The notes beneath the pieces were generated by a model, which saw only the letters and a program-made list of their open reading frames with translations, searched no databases and was not told where the DNA came from. The position numbers and the translations under genes were made by a program. Shown here in pieces: positions 55,956-64,000 of a DNA stretch of 64,000 bases. The stretch spans positions 27,519-91,518 of the forward strand of contig CAKOTF010000006.1 of the NCBI GenBank assembly GCA_934120045.1, in the 5' to 3' direction. How positions within the stretch are numbered: position 1 is the first letter of the stretch; every line of letters starts with the position of its first letter. Source of the DNA: an uncultured Clostridia bacterium. GTDB lineage: Bacteria > Bacillota > Clostridia > TANB77 > CAG-508.

Positions 55956-58519
55956 TTTTCAATCCATTTTATTAAGTCTAAATTTGCACTTTCTAATAAC
56001 ATTTCATGTTTTGGCATAACTCTAAATGAATATCCATAATTTCCACCTGATATTAAATCTATTTTAGCTGAATAATAATATTTCTTATTTGCATCATCTT
56101 TTCCATCAAGTTTCATTGGTATAATTTTTACATCTTGAACAGATCCATCATCTAAAAATTTTCCATAATATACTTGTGCTTCAATATGTCTTACATCAAT
56201 ATTTGGTAATGTTACAACACATTTTACTTCTATTTGATTTCCTGCATCTAATGTAACATCGTCTGCATTTCCTTCAATTTGTTCTATTTGAACGTCTTTC
56301 CAATTTGTTGTAATATCTTTCTTCCATACACTATATTCTGTAACTGATTCTAAGTTTGTATAATATTTATTTGTTAAATTGCATAATGGAATATATAATT
56401 GATTTGTATAATCTACTAACATTCTTGCTGTACTATATTTTCCACCTGTTGACATGATTGAATTTTTCATGTATTGCATCCATTTTTTAGATATTCCATT
56501 TTCATCTTTTGCATAATATGCTGGTATTATTTTATTTTCTAATGTATAATACATACTTTGGCTATCTGCAATATCTTGTTCTTCATATGATGGATATTCT
56601 GCATTTGTTCCAATTGTCCAACCATTTTTTTGGTTATATCCTTCTGCCCACCATCCATCTAAAACACTAAAATTTACAACTCCATTTACAGATGCTTTTT
56701 GTCCACTTGTTCCAGATGCTTCCATTGGTCTTCTTGGATTATTTAGCCAAACATCTACACCACTTACTAAATATCTTGAGATTTCTATACTATAATTTTC
56801 TAATATAAATATTTTTCCTTTGAATTGTGGCATCATTGATATTTCATGTATTTGTTTTATTAAATCAGCACCATATCTATCTGCTGGATGTGCTTTTCCT
56901 GCAAATACTAATACTACTGGTTTATCTGTATTATTTAATATTTGTGTTATTCTTTCTAAATCTTTAAATATTAATGTTGCTCTTTTATATGTTGCAAATC
57001 TTCTTGCAAAACCTATCATTAATGTGTCTGGATGTAAGTTTGCCAATGCTTCTCCTATTGCATCATAACCAACACCTTCTCTTCTTAATCTATTTGTTAG
57101 ATTTTGTTTTATTACATTAATTAATTTTTGTTTTCTTTCCATATGAACTTTCCATAATTTGTCATCTGGAATTGTGTCTATTTTTTTCCATACATCATCT
57201 TCATGTATATTGTCTTGCCAATATGGTATTAAATATTTGTTATATAAGTCTTTTAATTTTGGTGCTAACCATGTGCATGTATGAATTCCGTTTGTTACAT
57301 ATGTTATAGGAGATTCATTTGGTGCTATATGTGGCCATACTTCTGAAAATAGTTCTCTTGATACCTCACCATGTAATTTACTTACACCATTCTTCTTTCC
57401 TGCTATTTTTAATGCTAATATTCCCATGTTAAATCCTTGTTCTAAATTATCACATGGTTTCATTCCTAGTTTTAGAAATTCTTCTCTTGTTAATCCTAAG
57501 CGTGGCCAAAAATCTTTAAAATATTTTTCTACTAATTCTATTGGGAATATATCATTTCCTGCTGGAACTGGTGTATGTGTTGTAAATACTGTTTTTGATG
57601 ATGCTATATCTCTTGCTATATCAAATGATACTTGTTTATCTCTTATTGTATTTTTTATTAATTCTAAGTTTAAGAATGCTGAATGTCCTTCATTCATATG
57701 GTATACAGTTGGTGTTAATCCTAATTTTTTTAATGTGTTAACTCCTCCCATTCCAAGTATGATTTCTTGACGAATTCTCATTTCTTGGTCTCCACCATAT
57801 AATTTTGCTGTGGTTCCTCTATCTTCTTCTGCATTTATATCTATGTCTGAATCTAATAAATATAATTTTATTCTTCCTACATTAATTTGCCATACTTTTA
57901 AATATACTCTTCTTGCTGGGAATTTTACATATGTTATAAAATCATTTCCATCTTTATCTTTAACAGGATGTATTGGCAAATCTGCTAAATTTAAATCTTT
58001 ATATTCTGGATGTTGTATTCCATCTTTGTCTATTCTTTGATGGAAATATCCATTTTTGTACATTAAACCAACTGCTACTAATGGAATACCTAAGTCACTT
58101 GCTGATTTTAAATGATCTCCAGATAATATTCCTAATCCTCCTGAATATATTGCTATTGTTTGATCTAATCCATATTCTGCTGAAAAATATGCAATTAAAT
58201 CATTTTTGTTTTCTGGATATTTTTGTGCAAACCATGTATTTCTACTTTCCATATATGAATCAAAATTCTCAACTATTTTGTCATAATCTTTTACAAATTG
58301 TGCATTGTTTTCTGCTTCTTCTAATTTTTCTTGTGATATATGTTTTAAAAATTTAACTGGATTTTTATCACATTTTTCCCACAAGTCTCCGTCCATTGTT
58401 TTTAATAATCTTAAAAATTCAGTATTCCATGCCCACCATAAATTATTTGCTATTTCATTTAATCTATTTATTCTTTTTGGTAATTGTGGATTTACTGTAA
58501 TCCTATTAAATATGTACAT
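55952..58519 (-). CDS. glgP: Alpha-glucan (glycogen) phosphorylase, short archaeal/bacterial type
   Basis: The 855-residue enzyme matches the shorter GT35 group: ANNLWWAWNTEFLRL at the start, YFSAEYGLDQTIAIYSGGLGILSGDHLKSASD, TVYHMNEGHSAF, FTTHTPVPAGND, ITYVTNGIHTCTW, VLVFAGKAHPAD, and the PLP-lysine region EASGTSGQKASVNG. It releases glucose 1-phosphate from stored glucan. The gene has its own strong promoter (58576-58604) and TTAGGAGG ribosome site. Confidence 0.95.
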   Translation of the reverse strand: MYIFNRITVNPQLPKRINRLNEIANNLWWAWNTEFLRLLKTMDGDLWEKCDKNPVKFLKHISQEKLEEAENNAQFVKDYDKIVENFDSYMESRNTWFAQKYPENKNDLIAYFSAEYGLDQTIAIYSGGLGILSGDHLKSASDLGIPLVAVGLMYKNGYFHQRIDKDGIQHPEYKDLNLADLPIHPVKDKDGNDFITYVKFPARRVYLKVWQINVGRIKLYLLDSDIDINAEEDRGTTAKLYGGDQEMRIRQEIILGMGGVNTLKKLGLTPTVYHMNEGHSAFLNLELIKNTIRDKQVSFDIARDIASSKTVFTTHTPVPAGNDIFPIELVEKYFKDFWPRLGLTREEFLKLGMKPCDNLEQGFNMGILALKIAGKKNGVSKLHGEVSRELFSEVWPHIAPNESPITYVTNGIHTCTWLAPKLKDLYNKYLIPYWQDNIHEDDVWKKIDTIPDDKLWKVHMERKQKLINVIKQNLTNRLRREGVGYDAIGEALANLHPDTLMIGFARRFATYKRATLIFKDLERITQILNNTDKPVVLVFAGKAHPADRYGADLIKQIHEISMMPQFKGKIFILENYSIEISRYLVSGVDVWLNNPRRPMEASGTSGQKASVNGVVNFSVLDGWWAEGYNQKNGWTIGTNAEYPSYEEQDIADSQSMYYTLENKIIPAYYAKDENGISKKWMQYMKNSIMSTGGKYSTARMLVDYTNQLYIPLCNLTNKYYTNLESVTEYSVWKKDITTNWKDVQIEQIEGNADDVTLDAGNQIEVKCVVTLPNIDVRHIEAQVYYGKFLDDGSVQDVKIIPMKLDGKDDANKKYYYSAKIDLISGGNYGYSFRVMPKHEMLLESANLDLIKWIEK

Positions 58520-58575
58520 TACTTATTTCCTCCTAAGTTATTTTCTTTTCATTTTTTCTTTTCGTAATCGTTTAT

Positions 58576-58604
58576 ATTATCTACTAAAAAAAAATTTTTG
58601 TCAA
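58576..58604 (-). promoter_or_regulatory. glgP promoter
   Basis: TTGACA (58604-58599) and GATAAT (58581-58576) are 17 bases apart on the minus strand. Confidence 0.75.
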
Positions 58605-58611
58605 TAATTCC

Positions 58612-58645
58612 TATCAAAAAAGCGAAAATTTAATTTCGCTTTTTT
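58612..58645 (-). terminator. Terminator after the alarmone synthetase gene and repeat copy 2
   Basis: A 12-base stem AAAAAAGCGAAA / TTTCGCTTTTTT gives a T-run on either strand. It lies right beside repeat copy 2. Confidence 0.8.
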
Positions 58646-58646
58646 G

Positions 58647-58752
58647 ATATAGTAGGAAAGTTCTCCTTGTAGGAGAACTTTCTGTACTAGATAAATATGG
58701 CGAGTCTAAGATTTTCTTAAAATTTTCATTTGATAGAAAATCTTAGACTCGC
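58647..58752 (-). repeat. 106-base two-hairpin repeat, copy 2
   Basis: It is identical to copy 1 (51831-51936) in inverted orientation except for one base, which makes its large hairpin perfect. It abuts the stop codon of the alarmone synthetase gene and has the same orientation relative to that gene as copy 1 has to the M14 gene. Confidence 0.9.
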
Positions 58753-59427
58753 TTATTTATAATTTATCATTTTGGTATCAAATTTATTTATCATTTTTGC
58801 ACAACTTACTAATTCTTTTGACATTTTAAGATTTACATCATTTTTTGTTTTATATTTTACTTTATGTTCAAAGCTTGCCCAAAAATCCATTGCTAATGTT
58901 CTTATTTGAATTTCACATTTTACATATATTGTTTTTTGTGTTAGTTTTACTGGTACTTCTACAATCATGTGATAACTTGAATATCCACTCTCTTTTGGAT
59001 TTGTTACATAATCTTTTTCTTTTAATACATGTATGTCTGGTATTTGTTTTACTAAATCTCTAATAAAAAATATGTCATCTTTTAGTGTACATACAATTCT
59101 TATTCCTGCAATATCATTTATTTTTTCTATTAAATTTAAATATGTTTTGTCATATTTTTTCTTTTCCATTTTCTTTACAATACTTTTTGGTTCTTTTATT
59201 CTTGTGTCTATATGGTCTATCAAATCATAATTATATATTAATTTGAATTCGTCTTTTATTATATTCATTTGTAATTCTAATTGCTTTAATGCTGACTTGT
59301 AAAAAAACATTAATTTTTCAAATGGTTCTTCTTTCACATCTAATTTTTCATTTTTGTTTTCTATACATCTTTCTATTATCATTAAATCATTTTCTCTCAT
59401 AAATTCCTCCATTTTAGTTATATTCAT
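58753..59427 (-). CDS. Small alarmone synthetase (RelA/SpoT-domain GTP pyrophosphokinase)
   Basis: The 224-residue protein has a single synthetase domain: RIKEPKSIVKKMEKK, INDIAGIRIVCTLKDDIF, GYSSYHMIVEVPV and KCEIQIRTLAMDFWASFEHKVKYK. There is no hydrolase, TGS or ACT domain. This is the YjbM/YwaC-like small alarmone synthetase class that makes (p)ppGpp. The coiled start may support oligomer formation. It stands alone between the glgP promoter region and the metallophosphoesterase operon. Confidence 0.92.
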   Translation of the reverse strand: MNITKMEEFMRENDLMIIERCIENKNEKLDVKEEPFEKLMFFYKSALKQLELQMNIIKDEFKLIYNYDLIDHIDTRIKEPKSIVKKMEKKKYDKTYLNLIEKINDIAGIRIVCTLKDDIFFIRDLVKQIPDIHVLKEKDYVTNPKESGYSSYHMIVEVPVKLTQKTIYVKCEIQIRTLAMDFWASFEHKVKYKTKNDVNLKMSKELVSCAKMINKFDTKMINYK

Positions 59428-59529
59428 TTGTGTTACATATATAACTTAACTTCTGTTTTCATGATATGATTTTATCCATATTTTGTTGCCAAATTATTTC
59501 TTATTTGTGTTCTTGATGTGAATTAATTC

Positions 59530-60234
59530 TTATATTTTTATTAACTTAAAATCTAGTCCGTCTGCACTTACTAATTTTAATTCTATTCCTTGTATTTTTC
59601 CTTCAATTGCATCATGTATTGAATTTCCATGTAAATGTCCATAATAACATCTTTTTACATTATATTTTTTCATTAATTCTATGAATTTCATTTCTTCTTC
59701 TGATAAAATTTTATTTTTTGTAATTGGTGGATAGTGCATAAATACTATTATTTCTTTGTTTTCTCCTACTTTTTTTGCTCCATCTTGTAATGATAATTCT
59801 AGTCTTCCTAATTCTCTATTTATTAATTTTTCGTCTATTTCTTCATCTACAAGACTCCAGCCTCTTGTACCACATAAAATTTTGTTTTCATATTCAAAGC
59901 TGTTATTATATAAAAAGTCTATATTCTGAAAATTATTTTCTTTTAGAAATTTTCTCATACTTGTAACTGTTGTCCACCAATAATCATGATTTCCTTTTAA
60001 CATGATTTTCTTTCCTGGTAAACTGTTTAAATATTCAAAATCTGGTATTGTGTCTTCAATATATGTTGCCCATGAAAAATCTCCTGGTAATACTACCAAA
60101 TCTTTTTCTTTTACTTTTTCATTCCAATCTTTTTTTATTTTTTCTTCGTGTTTTGTCCAATTATCTCCAAATATATCCATTGGTTTTGGATTTTTGAATG
60201 ATAAATGTAAATCGGCAATTACGAATATTGACAT
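59530..60234 (-). CDS. Metallophosphoesterase
   Basis: The 234-residue enzyme shows the calcineurin-like motifs in order: ADLHLS (DxH), PGDFSW (GD), KGNHDYWW (GNHD), VFMHYPP and YGHLHGNS (GHxH). It binds two metals. The YkuE/YpbG-like substrate range is not known. It is the last gene of the M50-TsaD-phosphoesterase operon, 41 bases after tsaD. Confidence 0.9.
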   Translation of the reverse strand: MSIFVIADLHLSFKNPKPMDIFGDNWTKHEEKIKKDWNEKVKEKDLVVLPGDFSWATYIEDTIPDFEYLNSLPGKKIMLKGNHDYWWTTVTSMRKFLKENNFQNIDFLYNNSFEYENKILCGTRGWSLVDEEIDEKLINRELGRLELSLQDGAKKVGENKEIIVFMHYPPITKNKILSEEEMKFIELMKKYNVKRCYYGHLHGNSIHDAIEGKIQGIELKLVSADGLDFKLIKI

Positions 60235-60275
60235 TCTTTTATTTTCCCTTCTAAAGTTTCTTTTTGAAACTGTAA

Positions 60276-61271
60276 TTATTCACCTATTTTTAAATTTGGA
60301 ACTGCATTAAGTGTATTGTCTGATATATCTCCATGTAAATATCTATAATATCCAGCTGACCCTATCATTGCTGCATTGTCTGTACATAGCTTTAAATCTG
60401 GTTTGTATATTTGTACATTTAATTTTTGACCTAATTTTTCGAATTCTTCTCTTATATGTGTATTGGCAGATACTCCCCCTGCTAATACTACTTTTTTTAT
60501 TCCTGTTTGTTTTATTGCTTTTTCTATATTTTCTGTTAACACTTCTGTTACAGCTTTTTCAAAGCTCATACATAAATCTGCTTTGTTTACTTCTGGATTT
60601 TTGTGATGTAAATTTATTACTGCTGTTTTTATTCCACTAAAACTAAAGTCTAAATTTTCAAAATGTGTTTTTGGAAAATTGATTGTTGCTTTTCCTTGCT
60701 CAGCTAATTTATCAATTTTGGGTCCTCCTGGATATGTTAATCCAATTACTCTTGCAACTTTGTCAAATGCTTCTCCAATTGCATCATCTCTTGTTCTTCC
60801 CAATACTTCCATATCACAATAATCTTTTACATATACAATTTGTGTATTTCCTCCAGATGTTAACATACATAAAAATGGTGGTTCTAAGTCTGGATGTGTT
60901 ATATAATTAGCTGATATATGTCCTTCTAGGTGGTTTACTCCTACAAGTGGTTTGTTTAATGCATATGCTAAACCTCTTCCATATGAAACTCCTACTAATA
61001 ATGCTCCTACTAAACCTGGTCCATATGTTGGTGCTATTACATCTATATCTTCTAATTTTACATTTGCTTGTTCTAATGCTAATTTTGTTACTCTTGAAAT
61101 TGCTTCTATATGATTTCTTGATGCAATCTCTGGTACAACTCCCCCAAATTGTTCATGTATTTTTATTTGTGTATCTATTACATTTGACAAAACCTCTCTG
61201 CCGTTTTTTACAACGGCTACAGAGGTTTCATCACAGCTTGATTCTATTCCTAATACTAATGTTTCTTTCAA
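60276..61271 (-). CDS. tsaD: tRNA N6-adenosine threonylcarbamoyltransferase
   Basis: The 331-residue protein has GIESSCDETSVAVV, the metal-binding NHLEGHI (H114 and H118), GGNTQIVYV and GGVSANTHIREEF. It transfers threonylcarbamoyl to A37 of ANN-reading tRNAs together with TsaB and TsaE, which are not in this window. It lies 34 bases after the M50 protease gene. Confidence 0.96.
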   Translation of the reverse strand: MKETLVLGIESSCDETSVAVVKNGREVLSNVIDTQIKIHEQFGGVVPEIASRNHIEAISRVTKLALEQANVKLEDIDVIAPTYGPGLVGALLVGVSYGRGLAYALNKPLVGVNHLEGHISANYITHPDLEPPFLCMLTSGGNTQIVYVKDYCDMEVLGRTRDDAIGEAFDKVARVIGLTYPGGPKIDKLAEQGKATINFPKTHFENLDFSFSGIKTAVINLHHKNPEVNKADLCMSFEKAVTEVLTENIEKAIKQTGIKKVVLAGGVSANTHIREEFEKLGQKLNVQIYKPDLKLCTDNAAMIGSAGYYRYLHGDISDNTLNAVPNLKIGE

Positions 61272-61305
61272 TTTTGTTCTGTCCTTTCAATTTCTATTAG
61301 TTAAT

Positions 61306-62043
61306 CTATGCTAATCCAAATATTTTTAATGCTATTCCTAATATTGCACTTGTCATTTTACTTATTAATGGTGAAATCATATTTCCTGCAATTCCTGATA
61401 TCCATATGACTAAAAATATTATATAAAATATTCTTTCATTTTCTATAAACCATGTTTTTGCTCCTCTTGGCAATATTGGAAGAAATATTTTTGATCCGTC
61501 TAGTGGTGGTAATGGTATTAAATTAAATACTCCAAGTCCTATATTCATTGTTATTATATATGCAATCATTGCCATTATAACACTACCTACAGTTGTTGAT
61601 ATAAATGTTATTTTAGCAAATTTTATTATTGCACAATATATTAGTGCAAATATTAATGCTGTTATAAAATTCATTAATGGTCCTGCAAATGATACTATTG
61701 CATCTGCTTTTTCTACAGATATGTTTCTATTATAATTTCTTGGGTCTATTTCTACTGGCTTTCCCCATCCAATATGTGCAAATAATAACATTGCTATTCC
61801 TAATGGATCTATATGATCAAATGGGTTTAAGCTTAATCTTCCTTGTCTTACTGGTGTGTCATCTCCTAATTTATATGCTGCAAATGCGTGTCCAAATTCA
61901 TGAACTGTTATTGCTATTAATACTGCTGGAACTGATAATAATAAATCTATTATTCCGTCTGTTCCATAACTAAATAATGATATTATTACTAATATTCCTG
62001 CTACTATATATAGTGTTTTCTTGTCTATACCGTATCCAAACAT
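61306..62043 (-). CDS. M50-family site-2-type membrane protease
   Basis: The 245-residue protein has about six spans, the zinc motif HEFGH (H48, E49, H52), AIVSFAGPLMNFITALIFAL and NLIPLPPLDGSKI with the third ligand aspartate. It lacks a PDZ or CBS domain, so it belongs to the minimal rhomboid-like S2P group. Its substrate is unknown. Confidence 0.92.
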   Translation of the reverse strand: MFGYGIDKKTLYIVAGILVIISLFSYGTDGIIDLLLSVPAVLIAITVHEFGHAFAAYKLGDDTPVRQGRLSLNPFDHIDPLGIAMLLFAHIGWGKPVEIDPRNYNRNISVEKADAIVSFAGPLMNFITALIFALIYCAIIKFAKITFISTTVGSVIMAMIAYIITMNIGLGVFNLIPLPPLDGSKIFLPILPRGAKTWFIENERIFYIIFLVIWISGIAGNMISPLISKMTSAILGIALKIFGLA

Positions 62044-62078
62044 AAATCTTTCTCCTATCTTACTTTTTTACTTTATAT

Positions 62079-62107
62079 AATATATCATATTTGATTTTAA
62101 ATTTCAA
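62079..62107 (-). promoter_or_regulatory. Promoter of the M50-TsaD-phosphoesterase operon
   Basis: TTGAAA (62107-62102) and TATATT (62084-62079), spacer 17, on the minus strand. Confidence 0.6.
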
Positions 62108-62124
62108 TTGAATTGTATAAATTT

Positions 62125-62156
62125 ACAAAAGAGACACACTTCATATAAAGTGTGTC
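62125..62156 (-). terminator. lysS terminator
   Basis: GACACACTT pairs with AAGTGTGTC around a 6-base loop, followed by TCTTTTGTAAATTT on the minus strand. Confidence 0.7.
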
Positions 62157-62167
62157 CCTAATTTATA

Positions 62168-63670
62168 TTAATTTAATGGTTTCATTGTTGGGAATAATAA
62201 TACATCTCTAATTGATGCTGAATCTGTTAATAACATAACTAATCTGTCAATTCCTATTCCTAATCCTCCTGTTGGTGCCATACCGTATTCAAGTGCATTA
62301 ATATAGTCTTCATCCATCATTCCTGCTTCATCGTCTCCATTTTCTCTTGCTGCAATTTCATCTTTGAATCTTTCATATTGGTCTATTGGATCATTTAATT
62401 CTGAGAATGCGTTTCCATATTCTCTACCATCTATAAATATTTCAAATCTTTCTGTTAATCTTGGATCTTTTGGTGATTTTTTAGCTAATGGTGATATTTC
62501 TACTGGATAGTCATATACAAATGTTGGTTGTACAATAGTTTTTTCAACATATTCATCAAAGAATAAACTGATAATGTTTCCTCTTTTTTCTTTTCCTGCT
62601 GGGATTTCAATTTTTCTTTCTTTTGCCAATGCTACAGCTTCTTCATCTGTATTTATTTCATTGAAATCTACTCCACAAGCTTCTTTTATAGCATCTATCA
62701 TTGTGATTCTTTTCCATTCTCCACCTAAGTCTATTTCTTTTCCTTGATATGTTATTTTTGTTGTTCCACATACTTTCATTGCACATTTTTTGAATATTTC
62801 TTCTGTTATATCCATCATGTCATGATAATTTTCATATGCTGAATATAATTCTATTGATGTAAATTCTGGGTTGTGTCTAATATCCATTCCTTCATTTCTG
62901 AATATTCTTCCCATTTCATATACTTTGTCATATCCACCTACAATTAATCTTTTTAAGTTTAATTCTGTTGCTATTCTTAAATACATATCTATGTCTAATG
63001 TATTATGATGTGTTATAAATGGTCTTGCTGTTGCTCCACCTGATATTGTATTTAATATTGGTGTTTCAACTTCTAGATATCCTTTTTCATCTAATATTCT
63101 TCTTATTTCTGCTATAATTTGGCTTCTTTTTCTGAATGTTTCTTTTACTTCTGGATTCATTATTAAGTCAACATATCTTTGTCTATATCTTAAATCTACG
63201 TCTTTTAGTCCATGGAATTTTTCTGGTAATGGTCTTAATGATTTTGAAAGTAATACTACTTCTTTAGCATGTACAGATATTTCTTCTGTTCTTGTTTTAA
63301 ATACAAATCCTGTTATTCCAATTATATCTCCGATATCAAATGTTTTAAATGCTTTATAACTTTCTTCTCCTAAATCATTTATACTTACATAGCTTTGAAT
63401 TTTTTCATCACTATCTAGTATTGTGCAGAATGATGCTTTTCCCATTATTCTTTTTGCTATTATTCTTCCTGCTACAGATACATCTTTTTGTTCAAATTTT
63501 TCGTAGTTTGCTTTTATTTCTCCTGCTGAGTTTGTTCTGTTATATTTTGTTATTTCAAATGGGTTTTTTCCTTGTTCTTGTAATTCTTTTAATTTATCTT
63601 TTCTTATTTGTATTAAGTGGTTTTCATCTACTTCTATTTCTTGATTTTGGTTATTTTGATTTTCTTGCAT
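62168..63670 (-). CDS. lysS: Lysine-tRNA ligase (class II)
   Basis: The 500-residue protein has an N-terminal OB-fold anticodon domain (VAGRIIAKRIMGKASFCTI), motif 1 around RQRYVDLIMNPEVKETF, motif 2 FRNEGMDIRHNPEFTSIELY and motif 3 GLGIGIDRLVMLL. Length and order are standard for bacterial LysRS. The start follows a AGAAAGGAAAG site and the promoter at 63745-63773. Confidence 0.97.
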   Translation of the reverse strand: MQENQNNQNQEIEVDENHLIQIRKDKLKELQEQGKNPFEITKYNRTNSAGEIKANYEKFEQKDVSVAGRIIAKRIMGKASFCTILDSDEKIQSYVSINDLGEESYKAFKTFDIGDIIGITGFVFKTRTEEISVHAKEVVLLSKSLRPLPEKFHGLKDVDLRYRQRYVDLIMNPEVKETFRKRSQIIAEIRRILDEKGYLEVETPILNTISGGATARPFITHHNTLDIDMYLRIATELNLKRLIVGGYDKVYEMGRIFRNEGMDIRHNPEFTSIELYSAYENYHDMMDITEEIFKKCAMKVCGTTKITYQGKEIDLGGEWKRITMIDAIKEACGVDFNEINTDEEAVALAKERKIEIPAGKEKRGNIISLFFDEYVEKTIVQPTFVYDYPVEISPLAKKSPKDPRLTERFEIFIDGREYGNAFSELNDPIDQYERFKDEIAARENGDDEAGMMDEDYINALEYGMAPTGGLGIGIDRLVMLLTDSASIRDVLLFPTMKPLN

Positions 63671-63744
63671 TTTACCGACTTTCCTTTCTATTTACCTTTA
63701 TCTCTGATTTCTCAGTTTATCTCGATTTATTTATTACGTACATT

Positions 63745-63773
63745 ATTATAATGTATTTTGTGCTAAAAATCAA
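63745..63773 (-). promoter_or_regulatory. lysS promoter
   Basis: TTGATT (63773-63768) and TATAAT (63750-63745), spacer 17, on the minus strand. Confidence 0.7.
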
Positions 63774-63812
63774 GCTTTATGAAAAAAACAATTCTATCTT
63801 TTTGTAATAGTA

Positions 63813-63841
63813 TTGATTTTATTATGAATATATATTATAAT
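63813..63841 (+). promoter_or_regulatory. tRNA-Thr promoter
   Basis: TTGATT (63813-63818) and TATAAT (63836-63841), spacer 17, 13 bases before the tRNA. Confidence 0.75.
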
Positions 63842-63853
63842 GCATTTGAAAAT

Positions 63854-63929
63854 GCTTTCATAGCTCAGTAGGTAGAGTGCAGCCTTGGTAAGGCTGAGGT
63901 CACGGGTTCGATTCCCGTTGGAAGCTCCA
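63854..63929 (+). tRNA. tRNA-Thr (anticodon GGT)
   Basis: A full cloverleaf: acceptor GCTTTCA / TGGAAGC (one G-U), D-arm TAGCTCAGTAGGTAGAG, anticodon stem CAGCC / GGCTG with loop TTGGTAA (anticodon at 63887-63889), T-arm CGGGTTCGATTCCCG and an encoded 3' CCA. Confidence 0.97.
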
Positions 63930-63940
63930 TTTGAAATCAA

Positions 63941-63975
63941 CTTACGGACTTAAAAGTTCGTGAGTTTTTATTTTA
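63941..63975 (+). terminator. tRNA-Thr terminator
   Basis: CTTACGGACT pairs with AGTTCGTGAG (G-U pairs included) around a 4-base loop, followed by TTTTTATTTT. Confidence 0.75.
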
Positions 63976-64000
63976 TATAAAACTTTAAAAGTTCTCTTTC

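Noticed and set aside
1..64000. CRISPR arrays, complete insertion sequences, rRNA operons
   Set aside because: No spaced repeat arrays, recognisable transposase with inverted ends, or rRNA segments were seen. The Rpn-type gene is the only transposase-like protein.

Overview
The window is very AT-rich and reads as a chromosomal piece of a low-GC, spore-forming Firmicute, most likely an uncultured or little-studied anaerobic Clostridia-type bacterium. The evidence is an alpha/beta small acid-soluble spore protein, a SleB-type cortex hydrolase, a one-piece tmRNA, sigma-A promoters with 17-base spacers, G-rich Shine-Dalgarno sites and sortase-anchored surface proteins. Most genes lie on the minus strand.

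Layout. 1-7463: a Tad/Flp-type pilus operon (CpaB-like, two CpaE-like proteins, CpaF ATPase, TadB/TadC-like membrane protein, and a pilin-like protein cut by the window edge). 7599-8946: HAD phosphatase and spore protein. 9084-12361: the polysaccharide phosphoregulation set (PHP phosphatase, tyrosine kinase, Wzz-like partner) plus a membrane protein. 12460-14671: a sortase and two cell-wall-anchored proteins, one with a cohesin-like domain. 14800-18454: a KAP P-loop NTPase paired with an Rpn-type nuclease. 18690-47955: a large exopolysaccharide/capsule region in two transcription units (promoters near 48000 and 35970). It holds two initiating sugar transferases, two polymerases, two flippases, many glycosyltransferases, pyruvyl transferases, an LCP ligase, a radical SAM enzyme and a secreted beta-helix protein ending in a dockerin. 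48191-48540: tmRNA. 48669-51936: an accessory-looking stretch (frameshifted DUF3800 gene, a candidate small RNA, a small membrane protein of atypical codon use, guanine deaminase, M14 carboxypeptidase). 51967-63670: housekeeping genes (SleB, RNase HI, TmcAL, glycogen phosphorylase, alarmone synthetase, TsaD, M50 protease, LysRS), then a tRNA-Thr.

Main discovery candidate. Four otherwise intact native genes contain an in-frame CGG codon: KAP NTPase (14998), a family-4 glycosyltransferase (34588), an O-antigen polymerase (40585) and an M14 carboxypeptidase (51439). In every case the protein continues in the +1 frame directly after the C of CGG, so the next codon is GGA or GGT (Gly). In all other native genes I checked by eye, CGG only spans codon boundaries. 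The one in-frame CGG that does not need a shift is in the atypical 88-residue gene at 50047. This fits a genome in which CGG is not read as arginine and instead triggers a +1 shift (or is read as a four-base CGGN codon), with the affected genes remaining functional. A systematic sequencing artefact or four independent pseudogenes are the alternatives to exclude.

Other notable points are a 106-base two-hairpin repeat placed at the 3' ends of two genes, TTACA repeats with 11-base periodicity upstream of both the pilus and adhesin promoters, a possible cohesin-dockerin surface pairing, and a candidate small RNA with tandem promoters converging on the DUF3800 gene.
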